Shown here piece after piece: positions 32,549-42,522 of a stretch of DNA of 64,000 bases. A model generated the notes under the pieces. That model was not told where the DNA came from and ran no database searches. It saw only the letters and a program-made list of their open reading frames with translations. The first letter of the stretch is position 1. Each line of letters opens with the position of its first letter. The stretch is from DATHWB01 sp040880725 (GTDB taxonomy: Bacteria; Actinomycetota; Acidimicrobiia; Spongiisociales; ZC4RG35), in NCBI GenBank assembly GCA_040880725.1, contig JBBDHV010000005.1:1-64000 (forward strand), in the 5' to 3' direction. Position numbers and translations under genes: made by a program.

Positions 32549-33999
32549 GCTGGCAGCCACCGGACGGCTGGGAAGCGGTCATGGGAATCGAGGTCCACGT
32601 CGAACTGCGTACCCGGTCGAAGATGTTCTGCGGATGTCGGGTGGGCTTCGGCGAGGAACCGAACGTCGACGTCTGTCCCACCTGCCTCGGTCTCCCGGGG
32701 GCGCTGCCGGTCACGAACCAGCAGGCCATCGAATGGATCTCGCTGATCGGTCTCGCGTTCAACTGCACCATCAGCGAACGCTCCGTCTTCCACCGCAAGA
32801 ACTATTTCTACGCCGATCTGCCCAAGAACTATCAGATCAGCCAGTTCGACATCCCGGTCTGTCACGACGGGTGGCTCGATGTCGACACCGACGGCGAAAC
32901 GGTTCGCATCGGCATCGAACGGGCTCACCAGGAGGAGGACACGGGCAAGTCACTGCACGTGGGCGACGGCGGGAGGATCCAGTCGGCGACACAGACGCTT
33001 CTCGATTTCAACCGCTCCGGCGTGCCGCTCGTCGAGATCGTCTCCCGGCCCGACATCCGAACCCCTGCCCAGGCGAAGGCGTATGCCCAGCAGCTTCGGG
33101 CGGTTGTCGCGGAACTCGGAGTGTCCGATGCCCGTCTCGAAGAGGGTTCCATCCGTTTCGATGCGAACGTGTCGGTTCGACCGCGTGGCGAAGCTGACCT
33201 CGGCACCAAGGTCGAGATCAAGAACATGAACTCCTTCCGATCGCTCGAACGGGCCGTCACCTATGAGATCCGACGTCAGGTCGACGAGATCGAGAGCGGG
33301 GGAACGATCGTCCAGGAGACTCGTCATTGGGACGAAGAAGCCGGCGTCACTCATGCGATGAGGACGAAGGAGGGGAGCTCGGACTACCGATACTTCACCG
33401 AACCCGACCTGACCCCGATCGTCATCGACGACGCCTGGCGCCGCGAGATCGCCAGTCAGCTCCCCGAACTTCCCGCAACCCGGCGAGTCGGGTACCTCGA
33501 AGCCGGTGTGGACCCGCAGGTAGCCCAGGTCCTCGCCGAAGCCGACGCGTCCCTCCGGGGCTTGTACGCCGAGGCAGTGGCGAGCGGCGCCGAGCCTCGG
33601 ATCGTCGCCAACTGGGTCATAGGCGAGGTGACCGCCTGGGCGCGCCGGGAGGTCTCGCCCGCGGCCATCTCGGGTCGGCAGCTCGCCGAGCTGGTGGACA
33701 TGGTCGCCGATGGCACCGTGTCGGCGTCAGCGGCCAAGGACGTGCTGGATGGCGTGATGCGGGGTGAGGGCGACCCCGGCGTCGTCGCCCGCGACCGGGA
33801 CCTCTTGCAGATGACGGACACCTCGGCGCTCGCCGACGCAGTCGACCAGGTGCTCGAGGCCAACCCGGACGCCGTCGAGCGGTATCGGGCGGGGGAGACG
33901 AAGGTGGTGGGCTTCCTGGTCGGCCAAGTCATGCGTGCCACTCAGGGCAAGGCCGACCCGAAAGCCGTCAACGGGCTGCTCATAAAAAAACTCGGATGA
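32545..33999 (+). CDS. gatB: aspartyl/glutamyl-tRNA amidotransferase subunit B
   Basis: tRNA-binding and kinase subunit of GatCAB. VMGIEVHVELRTRSKMFCGC at the N-terminus, the signature region KNYFYADLPKNYQISQFD, then IKNMNSFRSLERAV, and the C-terminal YqeY-like tRNA domain ending IKKLG. 484 residues, normal. GTG start overlapping the gatA stop. A run of seven A near 33985 precedes the stop; the frame is intact. Confidence 0.95.
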   Translation: MSWQPPDGWEAVMGIEVHVELRTRSKMFCGCRVGFGEEPNVDVCPTCLGLPGALPVTNQQAIEWISLIGLAFNCTISERSVFHRKNYFYADLPKNYQISQFDIPVCHDGWLDVDTDGETVRIGIERAHQEEDTGKSLHVGDGGRIQSATQTLLDFNRSGVPLVEIVSRPDIRTPAQAKAYAQQLRAVVAELGVSDARLEEGSIRFDANVSVRPRGEADLGTKVEIKNMNSFRSLERAVTYEIRRQVDEIESGGTIVQETRHWDEEAGVTHAMRTKEGSSDYRYFTEPDLTPIVIDDAWRREIASQLPELPATRRVGYLEAGVDPQVAQVLAEADASLRGLYAEAVASGAEPRIVANWVIGEVTAWARREVSPAAISGRQLAELVDMVADGTVSASAAKDVLDGVMRGEGDPGVVARDRDLLQMTDTSALADAVDQVLEANPDAVERYRAGETKVVGFLVGQVMRATQGKADPKAVNGLLIKKLG

Positions 34000-34619
34000 T
34001 GCTCTACGGCCTGGATGCCCAGGCTGTCCTGTTCGACTGTGACGGTGTCCTCGTGGACTCCGAACCGGTGTCGTTCCTCGCCTGGTCGCACGCGCTCGCG
34101 GCCCACGGGTACACCCTCGACGAGTCTGACTTCGCAGAGTCGGTGGGGGGAACCGAGACCATGGTCGCGCTTCGCTTCGCACCGGAGATCGGAGTCGACG
34201 CGGCTGCGCTGGAGCTCGAGGCGAGGGAAGTGTTCCGCCGGCTCGCCCCGATGGCCCAGGCGTTCAGAGACACGCTCGCACTCGTGGGTCGCCTGGAGGC
34301 GCAATTGGTGCCGGTGGCGGTCGCCACGAACGGACTCCGGTGGCGACTCGACGTGCTCCTCGGTGCGGTGGGACTCGGGCGGCTTCTCCCCTTTTCGGTG
34401 ACTTCGGACGAGGTCGCCCGTCCCAAGCCGGCACCCGACCTGTACGTGGCCGCCGCCGAACTGGCAGGAACCGAGCCCGATCGTTGCGTGGTCCTCGAGG
34501 ACAGCCCGACCGGCGTGGCTGCTGCCAAGGCCGCGGGGTGTCTCGTCGTCGCCGTCGACCGGGGGATGTTCGACCCGTCGCGCCTGCACGCAGCCGATGT
34601 CGTGGTCGAACGCGTCTGA
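33996..34619 (+). CDS. HAD-superfamily phosphatase (beta-phosphoglucomutase-like)
   Basis: Predicted phosphohydrolase or mutase. Motif I LFDCDGVLVDSEP near residue 12 with nucleophile Asp, motif II VAVATNG near 108, Lys in ARPKPAPDLY near 145, motif IV VVLEDSPTGVAAAKAAG near 165. Short helical cap after motif I. 207 residues. The start overlaps the gatB stop (ATGA), so it is cotranscribed with gatCAB, but no functional link is evident. Substrate unknown. Confidence 0.87.
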   Translation: MMLYGLDAQAVLFDCDGVLVDSEPVSFLAWSHALAAHGYTLDESDFAESVGGTETMVALRFAPEIGVDAAALELEAREVFRRLAPMAQAFRDTLALVGRLEAQLVPVAVATNGLRWRLDVLLGAVGLGRLLPFSVTSDEVARPKPAPDLYVAAAELAGTEPDRCVVLEDSPTGVAAAKAAGCLVVAVDRGMFDPSRLHAADVVVERV

Positions 34620-34657
34620 AAGCGGTTTCGGAGGTTTCGCTAGCGTGCGGGTCGAAT

Positions 34658-36136
34658 ATGGAGCGTCTCACCAAGATCGTCGCCACGCTCGGTCCCGCCG
34701 TGGCCAACCTCGACGCCATTCGGGGGTTGGTCGTTGCGGGCATGGACGTCGCCCGTCTGAACTTTTCGCACGGCGACCGGGCCTTCCACGCCCAATTGGC
34801 CGCCTGGGTGAGAGAGGCGGCGAAGATGGAGGACCGAGTCGTCGCTCTCACCCAGGACATTCAGGGGCCCAAACTCCGGGTGGGATCGTTCCCGGATGGT
34901 CGGACGACGCTCGTCAATGGCGCAACGATCCATCTCGTTGCGGGTCGTCAATTCTCGGACGATCCCGAACGTGTCTTTGTCGATTACGACCATCTCCTCG
35001 ATGACATCACGCCGGGTGAGCGGGTGCTGCTGGCCGACGGTCTCATCCATTTGCTGGCCGAGGAGGTGAATGGCGACCATCTGGTGGCGCGAGTCGTTCA
35101 TGGAGGCGTGCTGGGCGACGGCAAAGGCGTGGCGTTTCCCGATTCGGACCTGCGGGTTCCGGCGATCACGGAGAAGGATCGTGCGGACCTCGAGTTCGGA
35201 CGCGAGCTGAACGTCGATTACGTGGCCGCGTCCTTCGTACGTACCGGCAAGGACATCAGGGAGATCCGGGACCTGGCCGGAGGAACACCCGTCATCGCCA
35301 AGATCGAACTCGCCCTCGCCTATCAGAACCTCGATGACATCCTCACGGAGGCAGCAGGTGCGATGGTGGCTCGGGGGGACCTCGGGGTCCAGCTCCCGTT
35401 GGAGCGGATTCCGCTGGTCCAAGCCGACATCATCGCTCGCACGAATGCCGCCGGGCTGGTCTCGATCACCGCCACTGAGATGCTCGAATCGATGACGAAG
35501 TCCCCTCGTCCGACGCGCGCCGAAGTGACGGACGTCGCCACCGCGGTGCTCAACGGTACGGATGCGGTCATGCTGAGCGCAGAAACAGCCGTCGGAGACT
35601 TCCCGATCGAGTCGGTCGAGACGATGAGCAGGATCTGTGCGGAGGTCGAACGCGGGCTCGGGACCGGCACGGTCGACAACATCGACGTCGATTTCTTTGG
35701 CGGGTCGATCGCCTCGGCGGTCGCGAGATCTGCGGTCCAGGCTGCCGCAGATCTCGGAATCGAGACGATCGTGGCCTTCACCGAATCCGGGAACACCGCA
35801 CGACTTCTGTCCAAATACCGTCCGGCGGGCCGCATCGTCGGGTTCACCCCCGTCGACTCGACTCTGGCGCGCATGGCGCTCTACCGCGGCGTGCAGCCGT
35901 TTCCGTTCGGTCGGCGCGACTACACCGACGTGATGATCGCCGCCGCGGAGAAATTCCTGGAGAAGGAAGGGATCTGCGAGCGGGGCACGCCGGTGGTCAT
36001 GGTCGCCGGCATTCCTCCGAATCTGCAGGCCACCACCAACCTCATGAAGATCCATGTGATCGGCGAGCGGGACCGGGGAGCCCAATCCCAGAAGGCGAGA
36101 CGGGAAAGTCCGGAGGTGGGCGGGTTCTCTCGCTGA
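34658..36136 (+). CDS. pyk: pyruvate kinase
   Basis: Last step of glycolysis: phosphoenolpyruvate plus ADP to pyruvate plus ATP. TKIVATLGPA near the N-terminus, RLNFSHGD, the active-site segment VIAKIELALAYQNLDDIL, VARGDLGVQLPLERIPLVQ and ITATEMLESMTKSPRPTRAE, with the C-terminal allosteric domain intact. 492 residues, slightly longer than usual because of the last 30 residues. A TAGCGT box lies 11 bases before the ATG with no Shine-Dalgarno. Confidence 0.95.
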   Translation: MERLTKIVATLGPAVANLDAIRGLVVAGMDVARLNFSHGDRAFHAQLAAWVREAAKMEDRVVALTQDIQGPKLRVGSFPDGRTTLVNGATIHLVAGRQFSDDPERVFVDYDHLLDDITPGERVLLADGLIHLLAEEVNGDHLVARVVHGGVLGDGKGVAFPDSDLRVPAITEKDRADLEFGRELNVDYVAASFVRTGKDIREIRDLAGGTPVIAKIELALAYQNLDDILTEAAGAMVARGDLGVQLPLERIPLVQADIIARTNAAGLVSITATEMLESMTKSPRPTRAEVTDVATAVLNGTDAVMLSAETAVGDFPIESVETMSRICAEVERGLGTGTVDNIDVDFFGGSIASAVARSAVQAAADLGIETIVAFTESGNTARLLSKYRPAGRIVGFTPVDSTLARMALYRGVQPFPFGRRDYTDVMIAAAEKFLEKEGICERGTPVVMVAGIPPNLQATTNLMKIHVIGERDRGAQSQKARRESPEVGGFSR

Positions 36137-36209
36137 CCTCGGTCTCCGGGCCGATGACCGGACTGCGTACTCGGATGGGTAGGATCCCGGCGATCGCAAC
36201 GGAGAACCT

Positions 36210-36521
36210 GTGGGACAGACCATCGAAGTCAACAATCGGACCATCATCGACAAGGTGCTGATGGTCGATACCGACCGGTCGCTCGCCGGCCAGGACGGCG
36301 AGGCTTTCGGAGGGGTGGAGGCGGCGCGGAGATCGACGACGTTTCCCGGTCGGCTCGCAGTCCGACTCTTCGAGGCGGATCCGGACATCGATCATGTCTT
36401 CGTGATGTCGAATCAAGTGTCGGTTCGTCGGTTCGCCGGGTGGGACGACGTCGCGTCTGACCGCGTCGCCGGACTCGTCTCCGAGTTCTTCCGGGTCTAT
36501 CCCGAGGCTCCCCAGCCCTGA
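36210..36521 (+). CDS. small protein resembling the Nfu N-terminal domain
   Basis: 103 residues. The second half (RLAVRLFEADPDIDHVFVMS followed by VSVRRFAGWDDV) is like the Nfu/NifU N-terminal domain that precedes iron-sulfur scaffolds; the Cys-containing scaffold domain itself is absent. Role unknown. GTG start with CGGAG nine bases upstream and a TAGGAT box at 36180-36185. Confidence 0.55.
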   Translation: MGQTIEVNNRTIIDKVLMVDTDRSLAGQDGEAFGGVEAARRSTTFPGRLAVRLFEADPDIDHVFVMSNQVSVRRFAGWDDVASDRVAGLVSEFFRVYPEAPQP

Positions 36522-36549
36522 TCCACCGTCCGTCGTGGCGGCCGTCGCC

Positions 36550-38460
36550 TCACCCCGGTGGTGGGGTGGTGGTGGTCTCCGGCGGGAACGTGGTCGTGGT
36601 CTCCGGTGGGAAGGTCGTGGTGGTCGTCGGCTCGGGGCACTCCTGGGTGGTGTCCGGCATCTTGCACGGATGGACTTCGAGGATCTCCCTGCGGGGGAGA
36701 TAGCGGACCGTCCACGTCTCTTCGTGTTCGGTGCCGTCTTCTTCGATCACGCGGGTCACGATGACCGTCCAGCCGGGAGCCGGGGACTGCAACTGGTCGG
36801 TCTCCTCGACCTCCAGGCCGGGGTTCGGGCGGAACTCGGTCGTCGGTTCGGTCGGGTTGAAACGGTCTCCGATCGAACCTCGAACCCTGCGGGCGTCCGA
36901 ACCGCCCTCCGCCACGACCCGGAGATCCGTGTTTCCGTTGGCATGATCGCCGACGACGATCCTCCCGTCGTTCGAGCCGTAGATGCGGATGGTGATCGAC
37001 GTGTCGGTGTACGCCGTCCGGATCCAGACGGCGCCGGCGGTGTCGTTGCGGAATTCGAGCTCGGGTTGCTGCCACGAAATCGTCGCTTCGATTCCTTCCG
37101 GATAACGGTTGAAGTAGAAGCTGTGCGGCCGGTGGGTGACATCCTCGAGGCCGCCCCAGAACACCGTGTTGTACATCGTGGTTGCGAACTGGGACACCCC
37201 GCCGCCGACGGTCTCGACCAGTTCGCCCCGGATGATCGTGCCGTCCTCGAGGAACCCTCGTTCGGTAGTGCGCTCCCCGACATGGGCGTTTATGCCGAAC
37301 GTTTCGCCGGGACGCACCAGTGTGCCGTCGATGAGATCGGCCATCAGGTGGATGTTCGTGACCCGGTTCTGACAGCACGGGTGATAGGTGGTGAATTCGG
37401 AAACGAGGTGGCGCACCCCGAGCGCCTCCAGATCCGCGGTGGTCACGTCCGGTTCTGCTCCCTCGACGAAGGGCAGGGCCCCCTGTCGGCGGACCGACGA
37501 GGCCGCGGCCGCGAGCGCCTCTGCCGTTGACGTCGGGTCGACCAGGGTGCCGTTACGCCCCGGCACGACAACGACGTTGTAGCCATCGACCTGGAGGCGG
37601 GCGTCGACGGGAGGGGCTTCCAGTTCGCCTCTGCGAGCCTCGAGCAGTTCGGTCACGACGCTCTCGTCGAATCCGAGATGCACGACACCGTCGAGGACGG
37701 TCGAGGTCAGTGCTCTCGCGAGATCGGACACCGAGAACTCGATCGTCACATCTTCGGCAACCAACTCGACCGGCGAGGCGAGCCAAAGCTCGGCGCGAGC
37801 GACTGCGGCGTCGACGTCGGCACGGGTCACCCGAGAGTTCGCGAGCATCGTGTCGAGTTCCACCAGGACAGGACGGGGTGACAACGCGCCTTCGAGCAGC
37901 AGCTCAGCCGCAGTCGAGCGGTCGACCTGCAGCCCTGCTTCGGGATACACCGGAAGCGGCGTGGTGCCATCGACCATCACCCCGCCGGGTATCGGAGGTT
38001 CACCGATGACGTCGGAGTCCCAGGTGGCGAGGACAGCCTCGACCGCCGCACCGTCCACGAACCCCGACGGGGCGAGTTCGTCGCTCGAGAGCACATGGGA
38101 GAGCCACCACCGGAACTGCTCGGAAACACCCCCCTGTCTTCCGCGACTCATCGCCTGATCGACCATGTCTGCCCGATCGAGCGTGAAACCCAACTGTTGC
38201 GGGATCACGAACGTCTCGCGTCCGTCGATGTCGACAGAAATGGGATCGACCGACAACTCCTGTTCGAGAGCCGCCAGCGCCTCGTCGGCTTCGGCGGGAG
38301 AGAGACCCCCGAGTTCGACGGCATGGCCTTGGACGGTGAGTGACCCGAGGATTTCGTCGGCGCGCAGCCATCGGACCGCGCCGAAGAGGGCCAGGATCGT
38401 GAAGATCAGGCCGGTGAGGGTCAGGACTGCGACGCGAACGCGTGGTGACATCGACGACAT
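36550..38460 (-). CDS. VanW-family cell-surface protein with Thr/Pro-rich tail
   Basis: One N-terminal membrane anchor (VAVLTLTGLIFTILALFGAV), two peptidoglycan-binding-like domains of the YpeB/PG_binding_4 type (about residues 60-330), then a VanW domain (GETFGINAHVGERTTERGF, TVGGGVSQFATTMYNTVFWG) and a C-terminal Thr/Pro-rich tail with repeated TTTTFPPE. 636 residues from ATG 38460. VanW proteins are linked to peptidoglycan and glycopeptide resistance clusters, but the biochemical role is unknown. Any longer upstream frame is antisense to the next gene and was rejected. Confidence 0.87.
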   Translation of the reverse strand: MSSMSPRVRVAVLTLTGLIFTILALFGAVRWLRADEILGSLTVQGHAVELGGLSPAEADEALAALEQELSVDPISVDIDGRETFVIPQQLGFTLDRADMVDQAMSRGRQGGVSEQFRWWLSHVLSSDELAPSGFVDGAAVEAVLATWDSDVIGEPPIPGGVMVDGTTPLPVYPEAGLQVDRSTAAELLLEGALSPRPVLVELDTMLANSRVTRADVDAAVARAELWLASPVELVAEDVTIEFSVSDLARALTSTVLDGVVHLGFDESVVTELLEARRGELEAPPVDARLQVDGYNVVVVPGRNGTLVDPTSTAEALAAAASSVRRQGALPFVEGAEPDVTTADLEALGVRHLVSEFTTYHPCCQNRVTNIHLMADLIDGTLVRPGETFGINAHVGERTTERGFLEDGTIIRGELVETVGGGVSQFATTMYNTVFWGGLEDVTHRPHSFYFNRYPEGIEATISWQQPELEFRNDTAGAVWIRTAYTDTSITIRIYGSNDGRIVVGDHANGNTDLRVVAEGGSDARRVRGSIGDRFNPTEPTTEFRPNPGLEVEETDQLQSPAPGWTVIVTRVIEEDGTEHEETWTVRYLPRREILEVHPCKMPDTTQECPEPTTTTTFPPETTTTFPPETTTTPPPG

Positions 38461-38607
38461 GGTGGAAGAGAGAAACCCCTGGGAAGGCTCAAAATGATAG
38501 GTGACGCAGGGGCTTAGTGGTCCGTCGCCCGCAGTTCGAGCGACGTCGCACCCGATTACCACTCCACCGGGACGTCGATAGCGTCGAGTGGACACGAGGA
38601 GGCTTCG

Positions 38608-39492
38608 ATGCGAGTGCTCATCACCGGTGCATCCGGGTTCATTGGTTCGGCGCTGTCCGTTGCTCTCACGGCGCGGGGGGACGAGGTCGTTCCTCTCGGC
38701 CGTGGGGCCGATCACGCCGGGCCGACCTGGGACATTGTGGCCGGCACGATCGACCATGGCGCCTTGGACGGAATCGACGCCGTCGTCCATCTCGCCGGAG
38801 CTCCGATTCTTCCGCCATGGACGGCCCGCAAGAAGCAGCGAATCCTCGATTCGCGGGTCAAGGGCACCGATCTCATCGCTCGCGCGGTCGCGGATGGCGG
38901 TACTCCCACGCTCGTCACCGCATCGGGGATGGACTACTACGGGGACCGGGGCGACGAGGTCCTCACGGAGTCCGAGCCTCCCGGGGAAGGATTCATGTCC
39001 CACGTCGCGGCCGCCTGGGAGCAGGCAGCGAGCCCGGCGGTCGAGGCCGGTCTCAGGGTGGCGCATCTCCGCACATCGCTGGTGCTTTCCGCCTCCGGAG
39101 GTTCCCTTCCCAAGATGATGCTGCCTTTCCGGTTCTTCGTCGGGGGCCCGATCGGCGGTGGGAGGCAATGGTGGAGCTGGATCAGGTTGGATGACGAGGT
39201 CGGGGCGATCCTGCACATCCTCGACTCTCCGATACGCGGCCCGGTCAATCTGGCGTCACCCAACCCGGTCCGGAATGCCGAGTTCATGGCAGCGTTGGGC
39301 GACGCCATGGGACGTCCGTCGTGGTTCCCCACGCCGGCGTTCCTGCTCCGAACCGTGCTTGGCGCCGACGCGGCCGACGCCCTGCTGCTGGAGTCGAAAC
39401 GGGTGGTCCCGTCGGTACTCGAGAGCACCGGATTCTCGTTCGACCACCCCGAAATCAGGGCGGCGATGCAGCACGCCGTCACTGACCACTGA
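38608..39492 (+). CDS. TIGR01777-type NAD-dependent epimerase-like protein (SDR39U1)
   Basis: Atypical extended short-chain dehydrogenase. Nucleotide-binding MRVLITGASGFIGSAL at the N-terminus, VVHLAGAPI near residue 56, ASGMDYYGDRGDEVLTE near 106 with the Tyr, and a C-terminal region typical of the SulA/SDR39U1 group. 294 residues. Substrate unknown; some relatives are linked to cell division. The 3' end overlaps the convergent nuclease-like gene by 14 bases. Confidence 0.85.
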   Translation: MRVLITGASGFIGSALSVALTARGDEVVPLGRGADHAGPTWDIVAGTIDHGALDGIDAVVHLAGAPILPPWTARKKQRILDSRVKGTDLIARAVADGGTPTLVTASGMDYYGDRGDEVLTESEPPGEGFMSHVAAAWEQAASPAVEAGLRVAHLRTSLVLSASGGSLPKMMLPFRFFVGGPIGGGRQWWSWIRLDDEVGAILHILDSPIRGPVNLASPNPVRNAEFMAALGDAMGRPSWFPTPAFLLRTVLGADAADALLLESKRVVPSVLESTGFSFDHPEIRAAMQHAVTDH

Positions 39493-40748
39493 CCGCGCGA
39501 AGCCCCCTCGCCGGACTGCGGTCGAGTTCGAACTCGATCTCATCTATGTGCAACAGCACATCGCGGCGCAACTCGTCGTAGCCGTCCCTGACCCGTCCGA
39601 TCGCCTCGATGCTGTCGGTGAGAGCCCGTCGGTGGGTCGAGAAGGTTCGGGTGAGTCGGCGGAGTCGGTCGGTCTGCTCACGCAGTGAGTCGACATCGAT
39701 GTGACCGCCGGAGCGTTCCGCCTGTGACGTCAGCAGCGCAGCCCACCGAACGGCGACTTCGAGCATGGAGCCTTCCCCGTCGTCGACGACGAGGACTCTG
39801 TTGCCGTAGACACCGAATGTCCCGACCTCGGTCGGGAACGCATCGGTCGCAGAGACACATATCGCAATCGAAGCGCCGCGGTTCGACATCGCCCGGTCGA
39901 GTTCGGTGAGTATTCCGCCGGCTCCGTCGAGCCCGACACGCGCCGCATTCTTGGCTTCGATGACGATCGTCGTCGCCGACGAGGCATTCGGAGATACTGC
40001 CCGGGAGGTTCGAGGTGCGTGTGACGACGGCTCCTCGCGAGCGGGCGAGCAGCCGGAGCCGCTCCTCGACGATGTCTTCGAACTCGAAACCCTTGCGGGT
40101 ACCGATGGCGGCTTCGTCTCTCCGGCCCCGTTGTTCCGCGAGAAGCTCGCGCAGCTCGGTGAAGCGTTGGTCCACATCGCGCCGGAACGACGCCAGGCCC
40201 GAATCCTCCGTCGCAGGGTCGAACGCGGCGCGCAGGCGCGATTCCAGCTCCCCGCCGGGTCCGAGCATGTCCGTGAGCGAGCGCAAGAGGCCCGCGACGT
40301 GGGAGTCCGCCCTGGCGGGATCGACCGCACTCGCGATGGATGCCTGGACTCCGGTGAACTCGGAGAGGGCGCGGGCCATCACCGAGGTTCGTGTGTCCGG
40401 ATCGAGGTTGGACCGGATCGACCGCTCCGCCTCGGACATGAGTTCTCGCACGGTGACCTCGGCGGCCTGCGTCGACTGCTCGATGGCGAGGAGCACCCGT
40501 TCGTCGATGGCGGCCAGGTCCACCCCGACGGACGTCTCGAGAATGGACCTGGCACCGATTCCCAGCATCCGCCGCACGGTCTCGGCTCGTGCGTCGGCGG
40601 GCACGCGCGCCAGAACGGCCCGCACCGTGGCATCCTCGATCTCGAAGGCGTCGAGCCGGACTGCGTCGTCGCTCAGGTCCACGGTGACTCGACCCGCAGG
40701 CGCAATCGTTCGGTCGGCTGGCGTGTCGGCTGGTGTGTCGGCTGTCAT
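39479..40748 (-). pseudogene. frameshifted nuclease-like protein with helical N-terminus
   Basis: The minus-strand reading from ATG 40748 is good protein (MTADTPADTPAD, long helical middle, KGFEFEDIVEERLRLLA) up to about 39990. There it breaks, and a second frame carries the rest: IVIEAKNAARVGLDG, GGILTELDRAMSNRGASIAI, GNRVLVVDDGE, to a stop at 39479. The join falls in a CGACGACGA tract; removing one base would read VGDDIVIEAKNAA continuously, giving about 420 residues. The second half looks like a PD-(D/E)XK-type nuclease or decoy (E-x-K in IEAKN). Broken gene, sequencing slip or programmed frameshift cannot be told apart here. Divergent from the GTPase operon, 100 bp away. Confidence 0.6.
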
Positions 40749-40848
40749 GCCGGCACCGTATCGGACGGGTGTGACACGCAACCCGGCGGACGTCGTATGC
40801 GCGGCCCGGCGATGCGGGGGCCGGTGCACATGTCACAATCGGCGGCCT

Positions 40849-42522
40849 ATGTCCACGATCGCCCCGCAGGCCCGCCTCCGCGCCGAGGTCAACTCCCTCG
40901 CCGACATCGCGGGATCGATCGACTTTGCGCTCTCCACCGAACAGCGAGACGACCGGATCCGACGACGTGTCCATCTGCTGGGGATTCTCCACCGATACCT
41001 CGAACCGCGGCTGGCCGAACCCCGACATCCTGTGGTGGTTGCGGTGTTCGGCCCGACCGGTAGCGGGAAGTCGACCCTCGTCAACACCCTCGTCGGTCGA
41101 CCCATCTCCGAGACCGGAGTGATCCGGCCGACCACCCGGCGGGCGGTGGTGTGGGTACACCAGCGTGACGCGGACGACATCGGTGCCCTGTTGGGACAAA
41201 CCGGACCCGTGGACGTTGTCGCAGACGACCATCCGGTGCTGGCGTCACTCGCCATCGTGGACACGCCCGACATCGACTCGATCGCCGAGGAGCATCGGCG
41301 TCAGACGGAGGCCATCCTCGAGACCGCCGATGTGGCGATCGCGGTGACCACGCCGCAGCGGTACGCCGACGCGGTTCCCTGGGACGTTCTGGCAGGGTTG
41401 ACCGAACGTGCACTGGACGTCGTGGTGGTCATGAACCGGACCACCAGGCGCGCCGGGGGAGCGGTGATCGACCTCGCCGGTCTCCTGCGTGACGCCAGGG
41501 TCGGCGGGGTCGACTCTGCCGATGACATCATCGTGATCCAGGAACAACGGATTCGGGCCGACGGGCGTCTCCATGGCTACGCCCTGCGGCACCTGGCGCG
41601 GCGTCTCGAAGCGATCGCCTCCGACCACGACCGCGTGACCTTCCGCGGGATCGTCGCGGCGGCGCACCATGCGGTGGATGTCGGGAGGGAGCTGGCCTCC
41701 GAGGTCGATGCGCAAGCCTCGGAAGGAGCAGGCCTCCTCGCAGTCGTCGACGAGGCCGAAGACGAGCAGCGGCGTGAAGTCAATCGTCGACTCGACCATG
41801 GCGAGCTCGTACGCGGCGAGGTGTTGGCTCGCTGGCAGCGAATGGTCGGGGTCTCCGAACTCGCCGAACTCGTTGGTCGCGGGGTGGCGAAGCTCCGGGA
41901 CGTCCTCCTCGGACGCCAGGCACTGTCCCCCGAGCGCATCGCGGGCCTGGAGGACGAAGTGCGAAGCGAGCTGTCCGAACTCGGGTTGCAGCGGGCTCGA
42001 GTCGCAGCCCAGACCGTCGACGTGTCGTGGGGGCTCACCACCGCAGGGACTGGACTTCTCTCCCGGGTCGACGTCGACTGGGAACGAATTCGCGACGACC
42101 TGGACGATTCGATGGCAGCGTGGCAGTCCGAGGTCGTGGCGCTCGTGGCCGAGACGGGTGCCGGACGTTGGCGTGTCGCCCGGGCCGTCACCGTGGGGAT
42201 CAACGCCGCTGCGACGGTGCTGTTACTCGGAGTCTTCGCTGCCACCGGAGGCATCACCGGCACCGAGTTCGGGGTGGCGGCCGGCGCCGCCGCCGCACAG
42301 CAAACCGTCTTGGAGAAGCTGTTTGGGTCGGCGGCCGCACGCCGCTTGGCCGATACCGCCCAGTCGCTGCTCGCAGATCGCCTCGGACAGGCGGTTGCCG
42401 CTGCGGTGACGCCCTATCGGCAGACGCTGGCTGCGGTGCTCGACGATCCCGACACCGCGTCAGAGCTTCGCGCCGGATGCGATGCGCTGGCGCAAGCCAT
42501 CGAGGACTACGCCGATGAGTGA
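40849..42522 (+). CDS. dynamin-like/YfjP-type GTPase, first of a pair
   Basis: Large GTPase expected to act at the membrane. G1 GPTGSGKSTLVNTL near residue 68, G3 DTPDIDS near 139, and a poorly kept G4 (VMNRTTRRAG in place of NKxD). A long helical region follows (about 270-430), then a hydrophobic stretch (INAAATVLLLGVFAATGG near 448) and a helical end. 557 residues. Start ATG 40849 without Shine-Dalgarno. The stop lies inside the next start (ATGAGTGA), so the two GTPases are made together and may form a heteromer, as paired bacterial dynamins do. Confidence 0.75.
   Translation: MSTIAPQARLRAEVNSLADIAGSIDFALSTEQRDDRIRRRVHLLGILHRYLEPRLAEPRHPVVVAVFGPTGSGKSTLVNTLVGRPISETGVIRPTTRRAVVWVHQRDADDIGALLGQTGPVDVVADDHPVLASLAIVDTPDIDSIAEEHRRQTEAILETADVAIAVTTPQRYADAVPWDVLAGLTERALDVVVVMNRTTRRAGGAVIDLAGLLRDARVGGVDSADDIIVIQEQRIRADGRLHGYALRHLARRLEAIASDHDRVTFRGIVAAAHHAVDVGRELASEVDAQASEGAGLLAVVDEAEDEQRREVNRRLDHGELVRGEVLARWQRMVGVSELAELVGRGVAKLRDVLLGRQALSPERIAGLEDEVRSELSELGLQRARVAAQTVDVSWGLTTAGTGLLSRVDVDWERIRDDLDDSMAAWQSEVVALVAETGAGRWRVARAVTVGINAAATVLLLGVFAATGGITGTEFGVAAGAAAAQQTVLEKLFGSAAARRLADTAQSLLADRLGQAVAAAVTPYRQTLAAVLDDPDTASELRAGCDALAQAIEDYADE

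Noticed and set aside
33985..33992. Run of A residues at the gatB 3' end as a slippage or frameshift site
   Set aside because: The frame is intact through the conserved C-terminus (IKKLG) and the stop overlaps the next start normally.
38461..39216. In-frame N-terminal extension of the VanW protein by 252 residues
   Set aside because: The extension is antisense to the epimerase-like gene and shadow-like in composition; the anchor helix follows ATG 38460 directly.
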